A DNA stretch of 64,000 nucleotides from Gigantopelta aegis (Eukaryota > Mollusca > Gastropoda > Neomphalida > Peltospiridae). The position numbers were made by a program, and so were the translations under genes. This document shows positions 55,407 through 64,000 of this stretch, piece after piece (the stretch's first letter is position 1; the number at the start of each line of letters is the position of its first letter). Below the pieces are notes generated by a model. The model saw only the letters and a list, made by a program, of their open reading frames with translations. It searched no databases and was not told the DNA's origin. The stretch spans positions 33,881,954 to 33,945,953 of the forward strand of contig NC_054703.1 in the NCBI RefSeq assembly GCF_016097555.1. The letters run 5' to 3'.

Positions 55407-58400
55407 ATCAGGGCTTTTAGATTATGGTAGCCCCACTCCCATAGCTGGTGATATTCAGTGTTGGGCTAGTAAATAACTACTATGGCCATGCCTGATGGCT
55501 AGCAGAGCTTCTAGATTATGGTAGCCCCACTCCCATGGCTAGTGATATTCAGTGTTGGGCTAGTAAATAACTACTATTGCCATGCCTGACGGGGCTTCTG
55601 GATTATGGTAGCCCCACTCCCATAGCTGGTGATATTCAGTGTTGGGCTAGTAAATAACTACTATTGCCACGCCTGACGGGGCTTCTGGATTATGGTAGCC
55701 CCATTCCCATAGCTAGTGATATTCAGTGTTGGGCTAGTAAATAACTACTATTGCCATGCCTGACGGGGCTTCTGGATTATGGTAGCCCCATTCCCATAGC
55801 TGGTGATATTCAGTGTTGGGCTAGTAAATAACTACTATTGCCATGCCTGAGGGGGCTTCTGGATTATGGTAACCCCATTCCCATAGCTAGTGATATTCAG
55901 TGTTGGGCTAGTAAATAACTACTATTGCCATGCCTGACGGGGCTTCTGGATTATGGTAGCCCCATTCCCATAGCTGGTGATATTTAATGTTTGGCTAGTA
56001 AATAACTACTATTGCCATGCCTGACGGGGCTTCTGGATTATGGTAGCCCCATTCCCATAGCTGGTGATATTCAGTGTTGGGCTAGTAAATAACTACTGTT
56101 GTCATGTCTGACGGGGCTTCTGGATTATGGTAGCCCCATTCCCATAGCTGGTGATATTCAGTGTTGGGCTAGTAAATAACTACTATTGCCATGCCTGACG
56201 GGGCTTCTGGATTATGGTAGCCCCATTCCCATAGCTAGTGATATTCAGTGTTGGGCTAGTAAATAACTACTATTGCCATGCCTGAGGGCGCTTCTGGATT
56301 ATGGTAACCCCATTCCCATAGCTAGTGATATTCAGTGTTGGGCTAGTAAATAACTACTATTGCCATGCCTGACGGGGCTTCTGGATTATGGTAGCCCCAT
56401 TCCCATAGCTGGTGATATTTAATGTTTGGCTAGTAAATAACTACTATTGCCATGCCTGACGGGGCTTCTGGATTATGGTAGCCCCATTCCCATAGCTAGT
56501 GATATTCAGTGTTGGGCTAGTAAATAACTACTGTTGTCATGTCTGACGGGGCTTCTGGATTATGGTAGCCCCATTCCCATAGCTGGTGATATTCAGTGTT
56601 GGGCTAGTAAATAACTACTATTGCCATGCCTGACGGGGCTTCTGGATTATGGTAGCCCCATTCCCATAGCTGGTGATATTTAATGTTTGGCTAGTAAATA
56701 ACTACTATTGCCATGCCTGACGGGGCTTCTGGATTATGGTAGCCCCATTCCCATAGCTGGTGATATTCAGTGTTGGGCTAGTAAATAACTACTGTTGTCA
56801 TGTCTGACGGGGCTTCTGGATTATGGTAGCCCCATTCCCATAGCTGGTGATATTCAGTGTTGGGCTAGTAAATAACTACTATTGCCATGCCTGACGGGGC
56901 TTCTGGATTATGGTAGCCCCATTCCCATAGCTAGTGATATTCAGTGTTGGGCTAGTAAATAACTACTATTGCCATGCCTGAGGGCGCTTCTGGATTATGG
57001 TAACCCCATTCCCATAGCTAGTGATATTCAGTGTTGGGCTAGTAAATAACTACTATTGCCATGCCTGACGGGGCTTCTGGATTATGGTAGCCCCATTCCC
57101 ATAGCTAGTGATATTCAGTGTTGGGCTAGTAAATAACTACTATTGCCATGCCTGAGGGCGCTTCTGGATTATGGTAACCCCATTCCCATAGCTAGTGATA
57201 TTCAGTGTTGGGCTAGTAAATAACTACTATTGCCATGCCTGACGGGGCTTCTGGATTATGGTAGCCCCATTCCCATAGCTGGTGATATTTAATGTTTGGC
57301 TAGTAAATAACTACTATTGCCATGCCTGACGGGGCTTCTGGATTATGGTAGCCCCATTCCCATAGCTAGTGATATTCAGTGTTGGGCTAGTAAATAACTA
57401 CTGTTGTCATGTCTGACGGGGCTTCTGGATTATGGTAGCCCCATTCCCATAGCTGGTGATATTCAGTGTTGGGCTAGTAAATAACTACTATTGCCATGCC
57501 TGACGGGGCTTCTGGATTATGGTAGCCCCATTCCCATAGCTAGTGATATTCAGTGTTGGGCTAGTAAATAACTACTATTGCCATGCCTGACGGGGCTTCT
57601 GGATTATGGTAGCCCCATTCCCATAGCTGGTGATATTTAATGTTTGGCTAGTAAATAACTACTATTGCCATGCCTGACGGGGCTTCTGGATTATGGTAGC
57701 CCCATTCCCATAGCTGGTGATATTCAGTGTTGGGCTAGTAAATAACTACTGTTGTCATGTCTGACGGGGCTTCTGGATTATGGTAGCCCCATTCCCATAG
57801 CTGGTGATATTCAGTGTTGGGCTAGTAAATAACTACTATTGCCATGCCTGACGGGGCTTCTGGATTATGGTAGCCCCATTCCCATAGCTAGTGATATTCA
57901 GTGTTGGGCTAGTAAATAACTACTATTGCCATGCCTGAGGGCGCTTCTGGATTATGGTAACCCCATTCCCATAGCTAGTGATATTCAGTGTTGGGCTAGT
58001 AAATAACTACTATTGCCATGCCTGACGGGGCTTCTGGATTATGGTAGCCCCATTCCCATAGCTAGTGATATTCAGTGTTGGGCTAGTAAATAACTACTAT
58101 TGCCATGCCTGAGGGCGCTTCTGGATTATGGTAACCCCATTCCCATAGCTAGTGATATTCAGTGTTGGGCTAGTAAATAACTACTATTGCCATGCCTGAC
58201 GGGGCTTCTGGATTATGGTAGCCCCATTCCCATAGCTGGTGATATTTAATGTTTGGCTAGTAAATAACTACTATTGCCATGCCTGACGGGGCTTCTGGAT
58301 TATGGTAGCCCCATTCCCATAGCTAGTGATATTCAGTGTTGGGCTAGTAAATAACTACTGTTGTCATGTCTGACGGGGCTTCTGGATTATGGTAGCCCCA

Positions 58401-59090
58401 TTCCCATAGCTGGTGATATTCAGTGTTGGGCTAGTAAATAACTACTATTGCCATGCCTGACGGGGCTTCTGGATTATGGTAGCCCCATTCCCATAGCTAG
58501 TGATATTCAGTGTTGGGCTAGTAAATAACTACTATTGCCATGCCTGACGGGGCTTCTGGATTATGGTAGCCCCATTCCCATAGCTGGTGATATTCAGTGT
58601 TGGGCTAGTAAATAACTACTATTGCCATGCCTGACGGGGCTTCTGGATTATGGTAGCCCCATTCCCATGGCTAGTGATATTCAGTGTTGGGCTAGTAAAT
58701 AACTTCTCTTGCCATGCCTGACGGGGCTTCTGGATTATGGTAGCCCCATTCCCATAGCTGGTGATATTCAGTGTTGGGCTAGTAAATAACTACTATTGCC
58801 ATGCCTGACGGGGCTTCTGGATTATGGTAGCCCCATTCCCATGGCTAGTGATATTCAGTGTTGGGCTAGTAAATAACTACTATTGCCATGCCAGACGGGG
58901 CTTCTGGATTATGGTAGCCCCACTCCCATGGCTAGTGATATTCAGTGTTGGGCTAGTAAATAACTACTATTGCCATGCCCAACAGGGCTTCTAGATTATG
59001 GTAGCCCCACTTCCATGGCTAGTGATATTCAGTGTTGGACTAGTAAATAATTACTATTGCCATGCCCAACGGCTAGTGAATTGGTTTTGG
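55407..59090 (+). repeat. 87-bp satellite, about 42 copies, with higher-order structure
   Basis: The unit is GGGCTTCTGGATTATGGTAG, then CCCCATTCCCATAGCTGGTG, ATATTCAGTGTTGGGCTAGT, AAATAACTACTATTGCCATG and CCTGACG. It begins about a dozen bases after the exon 4 donor. Diagnostic variants (GAGGGCGC at 56284, 56980, 57154, 57937, 58111; ATTTAATG at 55982, 56417, 56678, 57287, 57635, 58244) are all spaced by exact multiples of 87. Pairs 957 bp (11 units) apart show an 11-unit higher-order repeat. Confidence 0.97.
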
Positions 59091-59723
59091 TAAAATATTG
59101 CAGTTAAGTCTATTTTGTAAATATGAATACCCTGCCCCCACCCCAGTCCCCCATTGTTAGTGTTTTTAATTAAGCTTTATCTCCCTCTTTAGGCTTTTAG
59201 TACTATTATTTAGTAAAATTGTATTAACTTAAAGTAAAGTAGGGCTAGTGAATTTTTAATTGTGGCTAGTGAATTTTTATAATCACTGATCCTATGGCTA
59301 GTGGATTTTATAAAAAATTCTAGAAACCCAGAATATATGTACATTACTACAATAACTTTAGTTCAATAAAAAAAATTCAAATGGTTACACTGAAAGCACC
59401 TTAAATAAAATGTAAATAAAAAGAGGTTGCGAGTCTAGCACGATTCCATGCTTTCACAAATCCCAGATTTTGTGTCATAGGTATATGCTTATTTTTTTTT
59501 TTTTTTAATTTGTACAATTTTCACTGAATCCTAAGAAAATCCACAAATTCAATGCCTGTATTAGTGTAACAATTATTTAGATTTTTTTACATTAAATAAT
59601 GTTGATATTCACAGAAAAATTCTTGAAACTCTTAAAAATGCATTGAAAATATGGAAATTTTTGGAATTTTCTTGATGTGTTGTGAGCCCTGCAGGGATAT
59701 ATAAAATATGTGTCTGTTTCTAG
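59091..59723. other. DYM intron 4 distal part
   Basis: AT-rich sequence with GGCTAGTGAATTTTTA phrases near 59245-59300 that look like degenerate ends of the 87-bp unit. T-run at 59491-59506. No exon signal before the acceptor TGTTTCTAG at 59723. Confidence 0.5.
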
Positions 59724-59849
59724 GAACTTCACATACGCGCTACACTTGGAGGCTCTCAACACGATTCTCACTCTGCTGTCAATCCAGATGTTTCAACCAC
59801 AGGCAACCAGCACCTTCACCATCTTCAGATTCATGATGCAGGGCAAGTG
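59724..59849 (+). CDS. DYM: Dymeclin exon 5
   Basis: Acceptor GTCTGTTTCTAG at 59723, donor CAAGTG|GTAAAT. It encodes NFTYALHLEALNTILTLLSI, then QMFQPQATSTFTIFRFMMQG. The HLEA-x-N-T motif is a dymeclin signature. It ends two bases into a Cys codon completed by exon 6 (TG|C). Confidence 0.94.
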
Positions 59850-60094
59850 GTAAATACCAGATTTATTACCCAGTCATGTGTGATATACAGCCTATATGTA
59901 CCATCTCATTCATAATGCAGGGAAAGTGGTAAATACTAGATTTATTACCCAGTCACATGTTATATACAGGTCATGTATAACATCTCATTCATGATGCAGT
60001 GCAAGTGGTAAATACCGGATTTTTTACCCAGTCACATGTTATATACAGTTCATGTATAATATCTCATTCATGATGCAGGGCAAGTGGTAAACAC
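59850..60094 (+). repeat. Copies of DYM exon 5 end plus donor
   Basis: Besides the genuine donor, TTCATGATGCAGGGCAAGTG|GTAAA-like sequence recurs with GT at 59939, 60008 and 60087, at 69-89 bp spacing. All three keep the GTAAA donor. The last copy passes without a spacer into the exon 6 acceptor array (ACACCTGTTGATAAAGGTGT). Confidence 0.94.
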
Positions 60095-61418
60095 CTGTTG
60101 ATAAAGGTGTTGCTATGGAACTACATAAACCAGAAAGTGTAAATGTTTTATTTGCAGTGCTATGCACGCCCCACTGTTGATGAAGGCATTGCTATGGAAC
60201 TACATCAACCAGAAAGTGTAAATGTTTTATTTGCAGTGCTATGCACGCCCCACTGTTGATGAAGGTGTTGCTATGGAACTACATCAACCAGAAAATGTAA
60301 ATGTTTTATTTGCAGTGCTATCCATGCCCCACTGTTGATGAAGACGTTGCTATGGAACTACATCAACCAGAAAGTGTAAATGTTTTATTTGCAATGCTAT
60401 CCATGCCCCACTGTTGATGAAGGCGTTGCTATGGAACTACATCAACCAGAAAGTGTAAATGTTTTATTTGCAGTGCTATGCACGCCCCACTGTTGATGAA
60501 GGTGTTGCTATGGAACTACATCAACCAGAAAATGTAAATGTTTTATTTGCAGTGCTATCCATGCCCCACTGTTGATGAAGACGTTGCTATGGAACTACAT
60601 CAACCAGAAAGTGTAAATGTTTTATTTGCAATGCTATCCATGCCCCACTGTTGATGAAGGCGTTGCTATGGAACTACATAACCCAGAAAGTGTAAATGTT
60701 TTATTTGCAGTGCTATGCACGCCCCACTGTTGATGAAGGTGTTGCTATGGAACTACATCAACCAGAAAATGTAAATGTGTTATTTGCAGTGCTATCCATG
60801 CCCCACTGTTGATGAAGACGTTGCTATGGAACTACATCAACCAGAAAGTGTAAATGTTTTATTTGCAATGCTATCCATGCCCCACTGTTGATGAAGGCGT
60901 TGCTATGGAACTACATAAACCAGAAAGTATTATGTTTTATTTGCAGCGCTATCCACGCCCCACTGTTGATGAAGGTGTTGCTATGGAACTACATCAACCA
61001 GAAAGTGTAAATGTTTTATTTGCAATGCTATCCACGCCCCACTGTTGATGAAGGCATTGCTATGGAACTACATCAACCAGAAAGTGTAAATGTTTTATTT
61101 TCAGTGCTATCCATGCCCCACTGTTGATGAAGGCGTTGCTATGGAACTACATAAACCAGAAAGTATTATGTTTTATTTGCAGCGCTATCCACGCCCCACT
61201 GTTGATGAAGGTGTTGCTATGGAACTACATCAACCAGAAAATGTAAATGTTTTATTTGCAGTGCTATCCATGCCCCACTGTTGATGAAGACGTTGCTATG
61301 GAACTACATCAACCAGAAAGTGTAAATGTTTTATTTGCAATGCTATCCATGCCCCACTGTTGATGAAGGCGTTGCTATGGAACTACATAAACCAGAAAGT
61401 ATTATGTTTTATTTGCAG
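60095..61418 (+). repeat. 79-bp array of decoy splice acceptors plus exon 6 5' end
   Basis: Each unit has TAAATGTTTTATTTGCAG, then GCTATGCACGCCCCACTG and TTGATGAAGGCGTTGCTATG, up to AACCAGAAAG: a full acceptor plus about 55 bp of the exon 6 start. Exon-like starts occur at 60158, 60237, 60316 and onward every 78-79 bp, giving about 16 decoys before the genuine start at 61419. The variant TATTATG recurs every 236 bp (three units), a small higher-order repeat. Confidence 0.96.
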
Positions 61419-61552
61419 CGCTATCCACGCCCCACTGTTGATGAAGGCGTTGCTATGGAACTACATAAACCAGGAGAAGATTCCTCCGGAACTCTACAAA
61501 GGAACGTCGGAGAGCAGCAGTATGTTGTACGACATGACCGCCGCTGTCGCAT
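61419..61552 (+). CDS. DYM: Dymeclin exon 6
   Basis: The last acceptor of the array (TTTTATTTGCAG at 61418) is the only one followed by a full exon. It encodes AIHAPLLMKALLWNYINQEK, then IPPELYKGTSESSSMLYDMT, then AAVA, to the donor CGCAT|GTACGC. This matches the dymeclin region with L-L-x-N-(F/Y)-I-x-Q-E-K-x-P-P. The diagnostic stretch past ACCAG (GAGAAGATTCCTCCGG) is absent from all decoys, which read ACCAGAAAGTGTAAAT instead. Confidence 0.9.
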
Positions 61553-61603
61553 GTACGCAGTGTTTACAACGTTTACATCAATTTTGTTTTCTAGCCATTG
61601 TGG

Positions 61604-61918
61604 GGTGGGGTGGGACGTAGTTCAGTGGTACAGCACTTGCCTGATGTGCGATCCATCGGTGGGCCCATTGGGCTATTTCTCCTTCTAGCCAGTGCTCCAC
61701 AACTGGTGTAACAAAGGCCATGGTATGTACTATCCTGGTTGTGGAATTGTGCATATAAAAGATCCCTTGCTGCTAATCGAAAAGAGTAGTCCATGAAGTG
61801 GCAACAGCGGGTTTCCTCTCTCAATATCTATGTGGTCCTGAACCATATGTCCAATGCCATACAACCGTAAATAAAATGTGTGAGTGCGTCATTAAATAAA
61901 ACATTTCCTTATTTCCTT
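61604..61918 (+). mobile_element. SINE (head B, tail 1) in DYM intron 6
   Basis: GGGACGTAGTTCAGTGGTAC head, a gap in the B-box region (GATGTGCGATCCATCGG), core AAAGATCCCTTGCTGCTAAT, and tail GCGTCATTAAATAAAACATT. Confidence 0.93.
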
Positions 61919-61947
61919 CTTGTAGCCGTGGTGGTGGTGGGGGTGGG

Positions 61948-62268
61948 GGGGTGGGGCGGGCCGTAGCCGAGTGATAAAGCGCTCACTTGATGCACAGTCG
62001 GCCCAGGATCGATCCACGTCGGTGGGCCCATTGGGCTATTTCTCGTCCCAGCCAGTTCACCATGACTGATATATCAAAGGCCGTGGTATGTGCTATCCTG
62101 TCTGTTGGATGGTGCATATAAAAGATCCCTTGCTATTAACAGAAAAATGTAGTGGGTTTCCTCTCTTAATACTATACGTCAGAATTACCAAATGTTTGAC
62201 ATCGATATAGCCGATGATTAATAAATCAATGTGCTCTAGTGGTGTCATTAAACAAAACACAACTTCTT
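61948..62268 (+). mobile_element. SINE (head B, tail 2) in DYM intron 6
   Basis: GGCGGGCCGTAGCCGAGTGA head, CGGCCCAGGATCGATCCACG, core, and tail GTGCTCTAGTGGTGTCATTA. Confidence 0.93.
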
Positions 62269-62400
62269 CTAGCCCAGGGGGCAGGTTCAAATTCAGTGAT
62301 AAAAATGACGGCTGCTTTCGCATGTACGTAGTGTTTACAATGGTTATGTCTTCTAGCCCAGGGGTGCGGGATCTGGCTCATTGATAACAGTGTTCGACAA
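62269..62400 (+). repeat. Copy of DYM exon 6 donor region
   Basis: AAATGACGGCTGCTTTCGCAT|GTACGTAGTGTTTACAA (GT at 62324) matches the exon 6 end and donor at 61536-61575. TTCTAGCCCAGGGG occurs before and after it (62270, 62351). The two SINEs above therefore appear to have inserted into a duplicated donor segment. Confidence 0.82.
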
Positions 62401-62836
62401 ATGTTTGAGAAAGTCGCGAGTCCTTGCGGACCATTCATTTGTTTGCAGGCCATGCAGAACAATGCTTGCCGATGTACAGTGCTCAATGATATTTTAACTC
62501 AGCTCTGCTAAATGTTGTAACTGATAATGTAATTTAATTGTCAAATGATTGCGTAACTGCAAAATTATTTTACACAGCCTAATAACTCGGGTCATTTTTA
62601 TTACATATTGTATCATATCATGACCTATTCATATCATCAAACCTCCACGTCGGATAAAATGTAAAAATAGTGGGTCTGGGAATGCCACACAACAAGAAAG
62701 TCCAATTTTAGACAGACATAGGACACAGAGATATTAGTTAGGCAAGTACTCTACTTTAATACATTTTGAACATCAAAGCAATTTTCGAAAAAATCATTCT
62801 TTTTCTGTTTTGTTTTTTTCCTGTTTGTGTTGACAG

Positions 62837-63025
62837 CCAGCTTCTGGTCTGTGGTGACCTTGGGAATGGGAAGCAAACCAAAGCCAGTAGAAGAAGATTT
62901 CTCTGACACACTGCTGGCCAATCAGAGCCTTCTTCTCATACTGGTGCTGACCAATCACTGCACGAGTGACAGAGGTTTCAACAACCCCTACAGACAAGCT
63001 CTCTTCTCCTTCACAGATTCCCAAG
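62837..63025 (+). CDS. DYM: Dymeclin exon 7
   Basis: Acceptor TTTGTGTTGACAG at 62836, donor CCCAAG|GTACGT. It encodes SFWSVVTLGMGSKPKPVEED, then FSDTLLANQSLLLILVLTNH, then CTSDRGFNNPYRQALFSFTD. It includes the dymeclin L-A-N-x-S-L-L-L-x-L-V-L and N-P-Y-R motifs. Confidence 0.94.
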
Positions 63026-63135
63026 GTACGTAACTCTTATTTTTTTATATTCCTATTTTTTCTAATTGCATATTTCAAAACAGAATTTGTGTTCACATAT
63101 TCCCAAGGTAGGTAACTCTTACAGAGGAACGCTAC
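63026..63135 (+). repeat. Second copy of DYM exon 7 donor
   Basis: ACATATTCCCAAG|GTAGGTAACTCTTA (GT near 63110) repeats the genuine junction ACAGATTCCCAAG|GTACGTAACTCTTA about 85 bp downstream. Only about 13 exon bases are duplicated. Confidence 0.82.
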
Positions 63136-63139
63136 TTTT

Positions 63140-63560
63140 AGTCCTCTACTGGTAAAACTAAAGTGGACTATAGGTTTCATCTTTGTCTGTCCATCCGTCT
63201 GTCTCACATATAGTTTTCTAGATGGTTTTTTCACACTGCCTTCAGATATGCAGCTGAAATTTTGTGTATAGCTTTATCATGTACTTTTACATATCAAGTT
63301 TTACTTTCATAGCTATTTACTTATTTTTGACAGAGTTACGGTTCTTGAACTTTACAAGATACAAAACTGTGTTTTCCTGTCTTGTTTTTGCAATGCCTCC
63401 AGATATTGAGGTGAAATTTTGTGTGTATTCCTTTATCATATTCTGATCAACTTTGATTTTCAATGCATTTTACTAATTTTTCACAGAGTTATGGCCCTTG
63501 AACTTACGAGATGAAAATGTGTTGGGCTCAATGTATTTCTTTAGCAGTACTCTCAGAATG
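63140..63560 (+). repeat. Iterated dispersed repeat, second large copy
   Basis: Same unit order as 16030-16770: TGGACTATAGGTTTCATCTT, TTTTGTGTATAGCTTTATCA, GACAGAGTTACGGTTCTTGA, AGAGTTATGGCCCTTGAACT, TCTTTAGCAGTACTCTCAGA. Confidence 0.78.
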
Positions 63561-63567
63561 TTTTTTC

Positions 63568-63778
63568 TCTCGTTCCAACCAGTGTACCACAACTAGTCAA
63601 AGGCCGAGGTATGTGCTTTTCTGTCTGTGGGAAAGTGGATATAAAAGATCCCTTGCTGCATTAGGAAAAATGTAGCGGATTTCCTCCGATGACGTGTTAG
63701 AAATACCAAATGTTTGACATCCAATAGCTGATGATGAATTAATGAATGTGTTCTAGTGGTGTCGTTAAACAAAAAAAC
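63568..63778 (+). mobile_element. SINE (head-truncated, tail 2) in DYM intron 7
   Basis: It starts at CTCGTTCCAACCAGTGTACC, then core ATAAAAGATCCCTTGCTGCA and tail TAGTGGTGTCGTTAAACAAA. CTCAGAATG on both sides may be a short target duplication. The wording at its start suggests a head C origin. Confidence 0.9.
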
Positions 63779-63935
63779 CTCAGAATGCTTGTTCAGTCAG
63801 TCATGCTAAGCTCTCATGAAGCATTAATTTTTTCAACTTGGGATGTTACCAAAACCACTCGTTCTTTTTTCATTATTTTATTTATTTTTTAAAAAGTTTG
63901 CTTAGTTTTTAATGTTTATGATCTTGTTTTTTCAG

Positions 63936-64000
63936 ACACATCCAATCCAGGTCCAACGCGTGCAGTACCCACGTTTAAGATCGACTTCAATCGATTGTAC
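63936..64000 (+). CDS. DYM: Dymeclin exon 8, cut by window end
   Basis: Acceptor TCTTGTTTTTTCAG at 63935. It encodes TSNPGPTRAVPTFKIDFNRL, then Tyr, continuing the exon 7 frame (G|AC, Asp) and matching the dymeclin (F/I)xINFNxLY motif. The rest of the gene lies beyond the window. Confidence 0.92.

Noticed and set aside
60854..61688. Repeated peptide frame (CYPCPTVDEGVAMELHKPES) as a tandem-repeat protein
   Set aside because: It is the wrong frame of the decoy exon array; the dymeclin frame is AMHAPLLMKALLWNYINQ.

Overview
This window looks like nuclear DNA of a marine invertebrate, most likely a gastropod mollusc. Genes are split into short exons with GT..AG introns. Most of the sequence is dispersed or tandem repeat, above all tRNA-derived SINEs whose tails end in TTAAATAAAACATTTCTTTC or TTAAACAAAACAAACTTTAA. 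I could not search a database, so the species is inferred. No prokaryotic gene, CRISPR array or genuine tRNA/rRNA gene was seen.

Three host genes are supported. (1) The 3' part of a core-1 beta1,3-galactosyltransferase (C1GALT1-like, GT31), + strand, exons 2301-2605, 7385-7576 and 10801-10971; its 5' exons lie before the window. (2) A complete three-exon secreted lytic polysaccharide monooxygenase (AA15/chitin-binding type-4 domain), - strand, exons 43978-44145, 24438-24816 and 20554-21506. The 19-kb first intron holds two LINEs in sense orientation. The catalytic domain is fused to a Gln/Pro/Phe repeat linker and a six-cysteine tail. (3) The first eight coding exons of dymeclin (DYM, a Golgi-associated protein), + strand, 51127 to the window end.

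Layout: 1-11 kb is C1GALT1 with satellites and SINEs. 11-20 kb is intergenic MITEs, minisatellites and SINEs. 20-44 kb is the LPMO gene with its nested LINEs (30.0-33.7 kb, decayed; 37.7-42.7 kb, ORF1 intact and ORF2 frameshifted). 45-46.5 kb is a decayed intronless gene of a family with PIN/FEN-like motifs. 47.2-48.2 kb is a 1-kb CT tract. 51-64 kb is DYM.

The most unusual feature is that many introns of C1GALT1 and DYM carry tandem arrays copied from their own splice junctions: an exon edge plus its donor, or an acceptor plus its exon edge. In DYM intron 5 (59850-61418) four donor-edge copies run directly into 17 acceptor-edge copies, the last being the genuine exon, so the whole intron is made of its own borders. 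Other structure worth attention: a 957-bp higher-order repeat inside an 87-bp array, two MITEs amplified internally into minisatellites, a hairpin family with a conserved apex, modular SINEs that exchange heads and tails, and several transposons with clear target-site duplications.
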